Source: Bacillota bacterium | GTDB lineage: Bacteria > Bacillota > Clostridia > Acetivibrionales > DSM-1351 | Direction: 5' to 3' | NCBI GenBank assembly: GCA_023390335.1 | Contig: JAEWCZ010000062.1 | Location: forward strand, 1 to 64,000 | DNA length: 64,000 nt | In this document: piece by piece, positions 26,115 through 35,784 of the stretch | Layout: every line of letters begins with the position of its first letter | How positions within the stretch are numbered: position 1 is the first letter of the stretch | Made by a program: the position numbers and the translations under genes | The notes under the pieces: model-generated | What the model was told of the DNA's origin: nothing | Databases searched by the model: none | The model's input: only the letters and a program-made list of their open reading frames with translations

Positions 26115-28380
26115 TTGTATCCTTCGTGTAAAAGTCCTCACCTATATTTTTTATAAAATCAGACATGTTATCAAAGTAGTATAAATACAGTTCATGCAAA
26201 GCCCTTGTACAAACGGTATATAACAGTCTTCTGTCCTCTTCTTGAGAATACTCAACATCCTCAATGGAATCCACTATGACAGCATCAAATTCAAGTCCTT
26301 TGGCAAGGTAAGAAGGGATTACTACGACATCTCCATGGTATTCCTCGTTTTGATTTGATACCAAACTTACTTCCATAAGAGGTTTGAGAGCTTTATACAG
26401 TGAGTTGCATTGGCCTGCTGTCTTGCAGATAACTGCTATAAGCTTATAATTCCTGCTTTTAAGATCGAGGACATCATCTGCAATCCTTTTGCATAAATTA
26501 CTTCTATCAGCCTTGATGACCTTGGGTTTATTACCATGCCGGTTTAACTGTTCCGAATAGCTTGAAGCCACAAGGATTTCTTTACAAAAATCCGCTATTT
26601 CCTTGCTTGATCTATAACTTTTGGTTAAAGAAATGCTTTTAGTATATTTTTTATCGAAAACGCCTGAGATGTTTTCAAAGCTTCCAACGTTCATATATCC
26701 GTTAATAGCCTGGTTCACATCACCAAGAATAGTCATATTGCAGTGCTCAAAAACTTTCTTGAAAATTTCATATTGAACAGCTGTATAATCCTGAGCTTCA
26801 TCAACGATAACATGTTTAACTGATTTAGCATTGCTTGAAGCATCAAGTACCACTTTAAGAAAGATAATTGGAGTAATATCCTCATAATTGAGAATGCCCT
26901 GTTCCAATCGGTTGGAGGTGTAGATACTCAAATTCTCCAGTTCCTCACCTTCCAGATCATCAACATTTTTAGCCAATGATCCGATTTTCCCGAATAGGTT
27001 CTTGTACAGCATGTATATATCAAAATCAGTCATTTGTATAATATCATTCTTAAGTATTTCTAATTCAGCCATCCGTTTTTGCTTGGCAATTTTTCTTTCT
27101 TCTTCAGTAATTGAATAACCGTCCTGCGAATCAGATTTTAGTGATTCTACCTCATCAAGTTTTTCATCATATTGTTCAAGAAGATAAAACAGTCTTTGTC
27201 GAAGCTTTTCCAGGCGTTTGGCATAGGAAAAAAGGCTGTAGTCATTCCTGAAAAGCCGGTAAATTTCATCAGCAGTTATAATAAGAGTGCCATTATAAGT
27301 TATATCTTTAAACTCCAAATCCGTCCCATTTTCAAGCTGTTGAACATAGTTTTTCAGGATTGTGAGAAATTGTAATGACGACTTGAACTTAATAGCGTTC
27401 AACCTTATTTTATTTGGGTTTACTGACAAGATAAATTCCATTTGCTCATTCATAGTTTCAATTCGATACTTGGAATCAAGCATATTGCTAAAAAAGTCAA
27501 CAAATGTACTCCTTCGGATATCCTCTTCACCTAATTCCGGCAGCACGCTGGAGATATAATCTTCAAACACATGGTTTGGAGAAAAAATTAGAATATTATC
27601 TGAATTTATACTTTCCCTGTATTTGTACAAAATGTATGCTGCTCTGTGGAGTGCGATCGAGGTTTTCCCACTGCCTGCAGGACCTTCAACAATAAGTACT
27701 CTGTCCTGGCTGTTCCTGATAACAGTATTCTGTTCCCTCTGGATACTGGTAACTATAGTTTTCATTTTGTTATCAGTGCTTTTTCCCAGGATTTCCTGCA
27801 GCATTTCATCATTTATGCTTATACTGCTGTCGAACATGTATAGTATGTTTTGATTTTCAATTTTGTATTGCCTTTTAAGCAGCATTTGTCCTGCGATTAG
27901 ACCCGCAGGACAGTTGTAACTGCTTAAGCCAATTTCAAAGTCATAAAACATGCTTGATATTGGCGCTCTCCAGTCATAAACGAGAATCTCTCTTGTTGTA
28001 TTGTTTTTAATTAAGTTGTGTATTCCGATGTAAATTTTTTCAGTATTTTCTTCCCCATCTTCAATAAAGTCTATTCTTCCGAAGTAGGGACTCTGATACA
28101 TTCTTTCCAAACGGCCTACTGTATCATAAGCAAATTTATACTTACGAGCTTGATTGGCTAAGCTCGCCTGATACTGCCACATCGTCGTCGGAGCCTCCAG
28201 ATCAAACAAATCAGTGGGCATACACTTGGCATCTTCCCACATTTCCTTTTGTAGTTCTATAGCCTCTTTTTTGAAGCTGCTTACAGAATTCTTACCCTTG
28301 TTAAGTTGTATTCTTATTTCATTAACTACTCTATCCAGGTTGGCTTTTTCGCAATCCAATGTCTCTTTATCTGAAATCAT
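26107..28380 (-). CDS. UvrD/HelD-like superfamily 1 helicase
   Basis: Start set at 28380 (MISDKETLDC) with AGGAGG 8 nt upstream. 757 residues. N-terminal coiled coil (about 1-60), then Walker A EGPAGSGKTSIALHRAAY (about 235), Walker B VIVDEAQDYTAVQ, motif IV-like YRSSKEIADFC and the C-terminal VCTRALHELYLYY. An insertion of about 250 residues between motifs I and II and the N-terminal arm match HelD, which frees stalled RNA polymerase, rather than repair UvrD. Whether it binds polymerase here is inference. Single gene. Confidence 0.88.
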   Translation of the reverse strand: MISDKETLDCEKANLDRVVNEIRIQLNKGKNSVSSFKKEAIELQKEMWEDAKCMPTDLFDLEAPTTMWQYQASLANQARKYKFAYDTVGRLERMYQSPYFGRIDFIEDGEENTEKIYIGIHNLIKNNTTREILVYDWRAPISSMFYDFEIGLSSYNCPAGLIAGQMLLKRQYKIENQNILYMFDSSISINDEMLQEILGKSTDNKMKTIVTSIQREQNTVIRNSQDRVLIVEGPAGSGKTSIALHRAAYILYKYRESINSDNILIFSPNHVFEDYISSVLPELGEEDIRRSTFVDFFSNMLDSKYRIETMNEQMEFILSVNPNKIRLNAIKFKSSLQFLTILKNYVQQLENGTDLEFKDITYNGTLIITADEIYRLFRNDYSLFSYAKRLEKLRQRLFYLLEQYDEKLDEVESLKSDSQDGYSITEEERKIAKQKRMAELEILKNDIIQMTDFDIYMLYKNLFGKIGSLAKNVDDLEGEELENLSIYTSNRLEQGILNYEDITPIIFLKVVLDASSNAKSVKHVIVDEAQDYTAVQYEIFKKVFEHCNMTILGDVNQAINGYMNVGSFENISGVFDKKYTKSISLTKSYRSSKEIADFCKEILVASSYSEQLNRHGNKPKVIKADRSNLCKRIADDVLDLKSRNYKLIAVICKTAGQCNSLYKALKPLMEVSLVSNQNEEYHGDVVVIPSYLAKGLEFDAVIVDSIEDVEYSQEEDRRLLYTVCTRALHELYLYYFDNMSDFIKNIGEDFYTKDTIS

Positions 28381-28857
28381 CACATTCCTCCTAGAATGAC
28401 TTTCTAAAGCCAATAGTAATTGACTTTGTAAATCTGTACTTATGATACACACAATCCAGGCTGCATATAAGTCTTATATTAAAAAATTTCATGTGATATA
28501 ATATAAGTAGAAGGTGGGCAATAAATCATATGTAATATATGAGAGAAATTACCTAAGTTGATACGCGAGCATAACTTATGTCAATGAGAGTCGCATAAAA
28601 ATAATTGCATTAAATTGTAGGTGAAAGTACAAGTAATTTACCGTAAAAGTTACTGGACGTTCAGAAACTGCCGGCCATCAGCAGACCTATAGTTCCCACC
28701 ATTTTCCTATGAAAAACAAATACTCACTAAAACAACAAAAGTACAAAAAAATACAATCCTCAAAGTCAGTTTCGTGTACAGTAGGCCAAAAGCCTTGGTA
28801 TCTAACGATTTACCAACATTAAGAATTGTATTTTAATGTATCTTTTTGTATTAATTT
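28381..28857. other. Intergenic region between helicase and reverse rubrerythrin genes
   Basis: The left part holds a plus-strand TATAAT at about 28500 followed by about 170 bp with many short self-complementary segments (e.g. around 28550-28590) and TAGGTGAAAGTAC, which recalls group II intron domain I; unproven. The right part holds the transcript end of the rubrerythrin gene, with AATACAAT/ATTGTATT arms at about 28749 and 28828. Confidence 0.35.
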
Positions 28858-29403
28858 TTATTTAAAATATCTGTTCAGCAAGCCCTTAAATCCTGCGCCG
28901 TGTCTTGCTTCATCCTTGCACATTTCGTGAACTGTATCGTGAATTGCATCAAGGTTGAGCTGTTTTGCACGTGTTGCAAGATCCTTTTTGCCCTTGCATG
29001 CGCCGGCTTCGGCTTCTGCTCTCAATTCAAGGTTTTTCTTTGTGTCAGCATAAACTACTTCTCCAAGCAATTCTGCAAACTTTGCAGCGTGTTCAGCTTC
29101 TTCCCATGCAGCAAGCTTGTAAAAAGCACCGATTTCGGGATAGCCTTCACGTTCAGCCTGTCTTGCCATAGCAAGATACATACCAACCTCTGTACATTCT
29201 CCCATAAAGTTTGCTCTCAGGCCTTCAAGTATCTCGGCATCAACACCCTGTGCCACACCAATTCTATGTTCATCAGCCCACTGTTCTGATGTTTCTGACT
29301 GCTCAATGAATTTTGCCTTTGGTGCTTTACACTGAGGACAAGCATCCGGCGCCTCGCTACCACTGTGTACATATCCGCAAACTGAACAAACAAATTTCTT
29401 CAT
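28858..29403 (-). CDS. Reverse rubrerythrin (NADH peroxidase type)
   Basis: Start set at 29403 (MKKFVCSVCGYVHSG), GGGAGG upstream. 181 residues. The rubredoxin domain comes first (CSVCGY ... CPQCKAPK) and the diiron four-helix domain second (EAEREGYPEI, AWEEAEHAAKFAE, CKDEARHGAGFKGLL), the reverse of classical rubrerythrin. In clostridia these enzymes reduce hydrogen peroxide and, via electron donors, oxygen. Its 3' end is the source of four decayed tail copies in the 17-25 kb region. Confidence 0.93.
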   Translation of the reverse strand: MKKFVCSVCGYVHSGSEAPDACPQCKAPKAKFIEQSETSEQWADEHRIGVAQGVDAEILEGLRANFMGECTEVGMYLAMARQAEREGYPEIGAFYKLAAWEEAEHAAKFAELLGEVVYADTKKNLELRAEAEAGACKGKKDLATRAKQLNLDAIHDTVHEMCKDEARHGAGFKGLLNRYFK

Positions 29404-29516
29404 AATCAAAAATCCTCCCAATATAATTTTATATTCTATATTTGTATTTTCAAAGAAATATTAACGACAATTATATATATACCCGGAGAGGATGTCTTAA
29501 AACAAAAATATTTTAA

Positions 29517-30374
29517 TCAACACGGATTAATATGTACCACCGCATCCTTTATTCCTTTAATATCCTTCACTTTTGCCTTAATTGTGCCGGCAATCTTATG
29601 GCTCTCGTTTACAGACATTTCTCCGTCTACAGACACTTTTATAATCAGTATAAAGCCCTCTCCAACTGGCTTTGCATTGATTGAATCGATGTGGTCAACT
29701 CCACTTACGCTTTGAATCAGATTATGTGCATTTTCCTTAAATGTCGGGTCCATGTTGGTATCCATGAGAACCCTAAATGACGAAATAAATATTTTTATTC
29801 CGGTATAGAAAATCCAAAGAGAAATAAGTATACCTACAGCACCGTCTACCCATCCAAAGCCCAAGTACCCCATAATAATACCGATAATGGTACCTGAGGT
29901 AACAAAAACATCGTTTCTGTGGTCTTCCGAATTTGCAATGACAAGAAGGTTATCCATTTCTTTTCCCACTCGTCTGGTGTAAATAAATAATGAAAGCTTA
30001 ACTAAAATAGTTACTATTGCAGTGGCTATCAGAAACCATGATACTGTGAAGGATTCCCTGTTTAATATTGAGGACAGTGAGCTTTTAAATATTGTAAAAG
30101 AAACAAACATAAGAGATATGCTTATAAGCATGGAAAAAATATATTCCGCCTTGCCATGTCCGTAAGGATGGTCACTATCCTCAGGTTTGCTGGCAATACT
30201 GTTTCCCACAAGTGTCATAACCGAAGCAAAAACGTCCCCGGCACTGTTAAAACCATCAGCAATCATAGCCTGACTCCGGCTTAAGAAACCTGCTGCAAGC
30301 TTTATGGAAAGAAGAAAAATATTTGCTGCAATACCAAGTATCGCAACAAGCCGGGTAATTTTGAACCTATCCAT
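29517..30374 (-). CDS. Cation diffusion facilitator (CDF) transporter
   Basis: 285 residues, GAGAGG before the ATG. About five to six membrane helices in the first 200 residues with metal-binding motifs MIADGFNSAGD and HPYGHGKAEYI, another NSEDHRNDVF, and a cytoplasmic C-terminal domain (HNLIQSVSGVDHID, VHINPC). Exports divalent metals (Zn, Fe or Mn) for protons. Third gene of a ysxC-DUF445-CDF group, 22 bp after DUF445. Confidence 0.92.
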   Translation of the reverse strand: MDRFKITRLVAILGIAANIFLLSIKLAAGFLSRSQAMIADGFNSAGDVFASVMTLVGNSIASKPEDSDHPYGHGKAEYIFSMLISISLMFVSFTIFKSSLSSILNRESFTVSWFLIATAIVTILVKLSLFIYTRRVGKEMDNLLVIANSEDHRNDVFVTSGTIIGIIMGYLGFGWVDGAVGILISLWIFYTGIKIFISSFRVLMDTNMDPTFKENAHNLIQSVSGVDHIDSINAKPVGEGFILIIKVSVDGEMSVNESHKIAGTIKAKVKDIKGIKDAVVHINPC

Positions 30375-30396
30375 AATATAACCTCTCTAAAATAAA

Positions 30397-31650
30397 TTAA
30401 AACAACCGTGACAGAAGATGAATAACCAAGCCTGCCAAACCACCTATTACAGTTCCGTTAATTCGTATATACTGTAGGTCGGCTCCAACCTGAACTTCCA
30501 ATTTATCCACCATGTCTTTTGTTTCCCAGCCTTCCATAGTGTCGTATATAAGAGAACCCACTCTGTCACCGTATAGGGAAACTATACTTTCAATACCGCC
30601 GATTACGGAATTATCAATTGTTTCACGAAGTGTGTCATTATTATTGATTCCATTGATTGTCATATCAATCAACAAGTTGACTTTTTCTGTTAATTTAGCT
30701 TCATTTTTAAAATATGAATTTTTGTAGTCAACTATTACCTCTGTTAGCATATTTACTGCTTTATTATAAACCTCAGAATTCAATATCTGGCTTTTCAGTG
30801 ACTCTCCTTTTTCAATAAGCTCCTGAGAATTCTTCATATCATCAATAAGCTTAGGAATAACAGACATTAAAAGCTTGTTTATCTCAGCTTCGTCGTTTGT
30901 ATCTATTTCTTCAGTCTGTCTGATTAAGAATTCAAGTATTTTTCTATAAACCAGATCCCCAATAAAAGGTAGCGCAAGAGTTTTATTTATTCCTCCAAGT
31001 ACAAGAATTGTCTTATCTTTATTTTCATTGATAAATTTGTATGTAGCGTTAAGGAGTCCCTTTACAATGGGTTTGTGATAACCTGATTCAACAAGTGGAG
31101 TTAAGCTCTTTCCCAACAGAGGGTACAGACTTATATCCTCAGCCTTGGTATGAAGCTGTGCTTTTATAAAATTACCGATTTTTTCATCATTTATAAAGGA
31201 ATCAGCCAAAGCAGGTAGTCTCACGACTATTGCTTTTACAATCATGTCTCTGTTTTTTTCAAGATATCCTGCAACTGCTTTTGAAATACTTATCTTGTCC
31301 AGCTTGGCCTTAATAATCTCAGGTGTAAAAAAATTGGAGACTACGAAGTTTGACAAAGCCTTGGCTATTCTTGACTTGTTATTTGCAATAATAGCTGTAT
31401 GGGGTATAATTCTAAGTCCTAAAGGGTGCCTAAAAAGTGCCACCACAGCAAACCAGTCTGCAAGGGCACCTACCATGGAGGCTTCTGCAAAGGCTGCAAT
31501 AGATGAATACAGAAGTCCTCTTCCTTGTAACCTTTTAAAAATAATAAATACAAGCGTCATAAACACTAATAATGACGTTGCGATAATTTTCATCATTCTT
31601 AACTTTTTTCTAAGCTTTTCATTTTCATCTGTATAAGTGTAATTTTCCAT
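30397..31650 (-). CDS. DUF445 family membrane protein
   Basis: 417 residues. N-terminal helix (about 20-40), the family hallmark ASMVGALADWFAVVALFRHP followed by HTAIIANNKSRI, a long helical middle, and a C-terminal helix (INGTVIGGLAGLVIHLLSRL). Function of DUF445 is not established. Follows ysxC by 14 bp. Confidence 0.9.
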   Translation of the reverse strand: MENYTYTDENEKLRKKLRMMKIIATSLLVFMTLVFIIFKRLQGRGLLYSSIAAFAEASMVGALADWFAVVALFRHPLGLRIIPHTAIIANNKSRIAKALSNFVVSNFFTPEIIKAKLDKISISKAVAGYLEKNRDMIVKAIVVRLPALADSFINDEKIGNFIKAQLHTKAEDISLYPLLGKSLTPLVESGYHKPIVKGLLNATYKFINENKDKTILVLGGINKTLALPFIGDLVYRKILEFLIRQTEEIDTNDEAEINKLLMSVIPKLIDDMKNSQELIEKGESLKSQILNSEVYNKAVNMLTEVIVDYKNSYFKNEAKLTEKVNLLIDMTINGINNNDTLRETIDNSVIGGIESIVSLYGDRVGSLIYDTMEGWETKDMVDKLEVQVGADLQYIRINGTVIGGLAGLVIHLLSRLF

Positions 31651-31664
31651 ATAAAATCCCTACC

Positions 31665-32279
31665 TTAAACCTTCTGTTCTTCACCCGTTACATTCAATGC
31701 ATTATCAAATTCTGCCCAGACTTTTTCAAGACCCAAACGGTTTGACGTTGAAAATGGTATTACCTTTTCTGCTGCATCCAGCTGTAACACCTTACGTATA
31801 TCATTTATGCGAGGATTTATCTGTCCTTTTGATATTTTGTCAGCCTTGTTGGCAATTATAAGCGTGTTTAGTCCAAAGCCTTTTAACCATTGATACATCA
31901 TAATATCGTCCTTACTTGGAGAATGTCTGATATCCACAAGTAATACAACCATTCTAAGGAAATTTTCTTTCCTTGAATACAGATAAGTTTCGATAATATT
32001 CGACCATGTTGCCTTCATCTCTTTTGATACACTGGCAAAGCCGTAACCCGGTAAGTCCACAAGATAGAATTTCTCATTAACATCAAAGAAATTTATCTGC
32101 CTGGTCTTACCTGGAGTTGAACCCACTCTTGCAAGACTTTTTCTGTTAACCAATGTATTAATTATTGAAGACTTGCCCACATTTGACCTTCCTGCAAAAG
32201 CGATCTCCGGAAAGCCAGTAACTGGGTATTGGTTTGGCTTTACAGCCGTAATTTCGTGTGAAGCATTCTTAATAATCAT
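31665..32279 (-). CDS. ysxC: Ribosome biogenesis GTPase YsxC/EngB
   Basis: 204 residues. G1 GRSNVGKSS, G3 DLPGYGFASV, G4 NKADK. Essential GTPase acting in assembly of the large ribosomal subunit. CGGAGG before the ATG; first gene of the group with DUF445 and CDF. Confidence 0.95.
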   Translation of the reverse strand: MIIKNASHEITAVKPNQYPVTGFPEIAFAGRSNVGKSSIINTLVNRKSLARVGSTPGKTRQINFFDVNEKFYLVDLPGYGFASVSKEMKATWSNIIETYLYSRKENFLRMVVLLVDIRHSPSKDDIMMYQWLKGFGLNTLIIANKADKISKGQINPRINDIRKVLQLDAAEKVIPFSTSNRLGLEKVWAEFDNALNVTGEEQKV

Positions 32280-32338
32280 AAAACCTCCGATAATTCACAA
32301 TTTTATTATTATAATGCCCAATATTTCATCGAACAAAA

Positions 32339-33700
32339 TTAAATTTCTTTGACAACATTTTTTATCCACTTATTGGACCTTAACCTGGTAACACCACAAA
32401 TCATTTTCACAATTTCTTCAGCCATTACCATGAGGACAACCCACTGAACATCAAGTCTAAGCACCAATGCTCCTATAAAAGCAAGAGGAACACCTATTAA
32501 CCACATAGTAATGCTTTCAGCTATAAATGCAAAGGTAGCATCTCCACCTCCACGCAGTATTCCTACAATTATAACTCCGTTTGTAAATCTTATAGGCAGT
32601 ATAATTGAATTCATTGCCATAAGTATTATAGCTGTTTCAATAACATCACTGCTTACTTTAAACAGACTCACAATTGACGGAGAGAATAGGTATAAAAGAC
32701 CGCCAAGAATGAACCCGCCAATTATGCAAAGGCGGACAAAACTCCAAGCATATTGCCTTCCCTTCTTTTCCTCTCCTGCTCCTATAGCATGTCCCGTCAT
32801 AACTGCCGAAGCACTGGCCATACCAAAAGCTGCAACCATAAACAGGTTTACTACATTGTTTGTAATCTGCACCGCATCAAATGCCTCAGTACTTATTCTT
32901 CCGTAAGCAATTGAATATACAGCAATACCCACACCCCAGCACATTTCATTAAGAATTACGGGTATCATAGTCTTGGTTATTCTGCTCAGCAAGTCTTTCG
33001 TAACCTTCCTAAGCTCACTGATTCTGATTCTGAGGAGTGGGAAGTATTTTGATACAACAATTAAAAATATAATCAATTCAACTATTCTTGCTATTAATGT
33101 ACCTGTTGCAGCACCTCTTACTCCCATTGCCGGAATACCAAATTTTCCGTATATCAGTATATAATTAAGAAGAGTATTTATACCCAGTGCCGATGCACTT
33201 ATTATCATGGGCATGACTGATTTTCCAATACTTCTTAGAGCAACACTGAATCCAAAACTTATTGATGCAAATACAAAACTTATACTGAGTATTCTTAAAA
33301 AATCTGCTCCCTGACTTATAACCACAGGGTCGGTATTAAAAATAGAAATAATCTGTTTGGGAAACAGTATGCCTATAGCAGCCATTAAAAAAGCTGCCCC
33401 TGCTGCTATTGCAATATCGAGATTTACCACTCTTCCTATATTACTGTGGTCATTTTTACCCCAGAATTGGGCAACATAAATACTGCATCCGCTATGTATC
33501 GCATTATAAAGTAAAAATACTATCAAACCATACTGGTTGGCAACACCAACAGCTGCCAATGCCTGATTTCCTAAAGATCCTACCATTACAGAATCGACGA
33601 CGCCAAGAGATGTAGAAATTAAGCTCTGAATAGTTATCGGTAATGCCAATGTAAGAAGCTTCAAATAAAATTCCTTGTTTTTAACTAGTGACCTTTGCAT
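32339..33700 (-). CDS. MATE family efflux transporter
   Basis: 453 residues, 12 predicted membrane helices in two repeats (LALPITIQSLISTSLGVVDS first; TKTMIPVILNEMCWGVGIAV second). MATE proteins export drugs or metabolites using Na+ or H+. GGGGG before the ATG. Single gene; 59 bp separates it from ysxC. Confidence 0.92.
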   Translation of the reverse strand: MQRSLVKNKEFYLKLLTLALPITIQSLISTSLGVVDSVMVGSLGNQALAAVGVANQYGLIVFLLYNAIHSGCSIYVAQFWGKNDHSNIGRVVNLDIAIAAGAAFLMAAIGILFPKQIISIFNTDPVVISQGADFLRILSISFVFASISFGFSVALRSIGKSVMPMIISASALGINTLLNYILIYGKFGIPAMGVRGAATGTLIARIVELIIFLIVVSKYFPLLRIRISELRKVTKDLLSRITKTMIPVILNEMCWGVGIAVYSIAYGRISTEAFDAVQITNNVVNLFMVAAFGMASASAVMTGHAIGAGEEKKGRQYAWSFVRLCIIGGFILGGLLYLFSPSIVSLFKVSSDVIETAIILMAMNSIILPIRFTNGVIIVGILRGGGDATFAFIAESITMWLIGVPLAFIGALVLRLDVQWVVLMVMAEEIVKMICGVTRLRSNKWIKNVVKEI

Positions 33701-33755
33701 TTATCCCCCTGTTTAAATACCCATAATTATCCTCACGTGATTATACTACACCCGT

Positions 33756-33794
33756 AAAAAAAAAGCAAAAACCTTATACGCTAAGGCTTTTGCT
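33756..33794 (-). terminator. Terminator of the second acyl-CoA synthetase gene
   Basis: 12-13-bp stem with one mismatch (33764-33776 with 33782-33794) followed by nine Ts on the minus strand. Confidence 0.85.
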
Positions 33795-33814
33795 CTTCAA
33801 TAGGTTTGTATTTT

Positions 33815-35635
33815 TTAAAACACCTTTCCGTTTGCCTTTCTCATATTTAATCCCGCTTCCTCAAGCACTTCCATTACTTTTTTGTGCTCAACGGGCCTTT
33901 TTATTTTAAGAGTAGTCGTTTTAATCAATTCATCGTAGCTCATAATAAAATATCTAATCATTTTGTATTGTGGTATGTCCTTATTCAGCCTTTTTATCTC
34001 CTGCTGCATAATTTCCGCTATTTCACTTTCAGAAGGAAGCCTTCCGTATTTGTCTTTTAAAACAGCTTCATTAAGCACCAGCTTTGCACATACCTGTATA
34101 TCTCCGTCAGGAGCTTCATTTCCCCAAACAAAAGATTCTTTTATACCTTCAACATTATTCAAAAGTATTTCATACTCTTCCGGGAAGGCTTTTTTACCGT
34201 TGGTGAGGACAATCATTGACTTGGCTCTTCCTGTAATTGTTATAAACCCTTCGTCATCAATATGTCCCAAGTCTCCTGTATGAAACCAACCTTCCTCATC
34301 AATAGCTTCTTTTGTTCCGGCTTCGTCAGCGTAGTAACCCATCATAACATTCCGGCCTCTTGTGATAATTTCACCCATACCGTTTTCATCAGGATTATAT
34401 ATAGCCGCCTCGATACCATACAAAGGCTGACCTACGGTTCCCGCCTTATTATAAAAGTCATTGTTGGCTGCTACAACAGGTGAGGTTTCAGTCAGGCCAT
34501 AGCCTTGTATAACCTTTAAGCCCAGCATGTCAAAACCCTCTATTATTTCTTTGTCTATAGGTGCTGCACCCGACACTGCAAGCCTCAAACCCGGTCCCAT
34601 TTGTTCAAGAATTCTTTTGAAGAACTTTCTTCTTAAGTCAATTTTAATACTGTTAAGTCCTTTTGATACCTTGGCAAGTATTGCAACCTGCTTTGCCTTC
34701 CCTGCCTTTTTTATACCATCTTGCATTTTTTTATACATTGCTTCCAGTATGGCTGGAACCACTACAAGAATAGTTACATTGAATTCCTTTAAATTTTTAG
34801 CAATATGCTTGATGCCCTCACTGTATGCAATACAAACACCATTTTTTATCATAAAAAGCATTCCTATTGATAATTCAAAAGTGTGATGCAGCGGTAGTAC
34901 TGAGAGATGCACGTCATTAGGCATAATTTTAATTGCAGAAGAAACGGCGCTTACATCAGAGCAAATATTACGCTGATTTAGCATTACTCCCTTTGACATA
35001 CTGGTTGTACCCGACGTAAAGAGCAAAACTGACAGCACTTCTGAATCTACTTGTGCATCCGTAAAACTCCTATCACCATTATTCAAAAGGCTTTCTCCCT
35101 GTTGGATAAGCCGACCTATCGTTGTAAAACAAGAAGGATACTCCTCACCGATTTCATCCATGCATATAAAATATTTGATGCTTTTAATACGTTCTGCCAG
35201 GCTGCGCATCTGGGCATCAAAATGATTACTGTAGAATATTGCATCGACTTCTCCCCTAATAATAAGCTTCTCGATTTCAACTTCAGGAAGGTGTTTATCA
35301 AGTGGAACTGCTATTCCTGTACCACATGCAATTGAAAAAAAGCTTACCGCCCATTCGTAACGGTTTTCACCTATCACCGCTATCCTTTTATCCTTTAAGC
35401 CAAGCTTGTGCAGGGCAGTCCCCACGGCAGCTACTTCTTTTCCAAATCTGTTGTATGATTTGGTGATAGTATCTGCTCCTGATTTATATATGAATGCAGT
35501 TTTATCTCCAAATGTATCTACGCTTGTTTTAAGTAATTCCTTAATGTTCTTCACTTCGCTGATTTCATAATATCCCAGACCTTTTACTATTCTTTTATCA
35601 TTTTCGTTTGTTATGGAGATTCCTTTTTTGGCCAT
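33815..35635 (-). CDS. AMP-dependent long-chain acyl-CoA synthetase family protein
   Basis: 606 residues, AGGAGG before the ATG. Motifs: FTSGTTSMSKGVMLN, GYGLTETSPVV, GWFHTGDLGHID and C-terminal lysine in TTLKIKRPVEHK. Paralogue of the protein at 4886-6616. The pair suggests duplication with separate regulation or substrates. Single gene with its own terminator. Confidence 0.92.
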   Translation of the reverse strand: MAKKGISITNENDKRIVKGLGYYEISEVKNIKELLKTSVDTFGDKTAFIYKSGADTITKSYNRFGKEVAAVGTALHKLGLKDKRIAVIGENRYEWAVSFFSIACGTGIAVPLDKHLPEVEIEKLIIRGEVDAIFYSNHFDAQMRSLAERIKSIKYFICMDEIGEEYPSCFTTIGRLIQQGESLLNNGDRSFTDAQVDSEVLSVLLFTSGTTSMSKGVMLNQRNICSDVSAVSSAIKIMPNDVHLSVLPLHHTFELSIGMLFMIKNGVCIAYSEGIKHIAKNLKEFNVTILVVVPAILEAMYKKMQDGIKKAGKAKQVAILAKVSKGLNSIKIDLRRKFFKRILEQMGPGLRLAVSGAAPIDKEIIEGFDMLGLKVIQGYGLTETSPVVAANNDFYNKAGTVGQPLYGIEAAIYNPDENGMGEIITRGRNVMMGYYADEAGTKEAIDEEGWFHTGDLGHIDDEGFITITGRAKSMIVLTNGKKAFPEEYEILLNNVEGIKESFVWGNEAPDGDIQVCAKLVLNEAVLKDKYGRLPSESEIAEIMQQEIKRLNKDIPQYKMIRYFIMSYDELIKTTTLKIKRPVEHKKVMEVLEEAGLNMRKANGKVF

Positions 35636-35784
35636 ATGCCCTCCTGAAATAAACTTAATATAATTATTACCTGGTTATAATTATATTATGTTATTCCTTT
35701 TCAATCAACAATTATATTTAATTATAACTTTCCAATTTACTTATATAATATTCCCTTTAAGACAGGATTATTTCCGGGACAACG

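Noticed and set aside
29404..29516. PerR box upstream of the reverse rubrerythrin
   Set aside because: AT-rich sequence resembles half of TTATAATNATTATAA only after shifting; not a convincing match.
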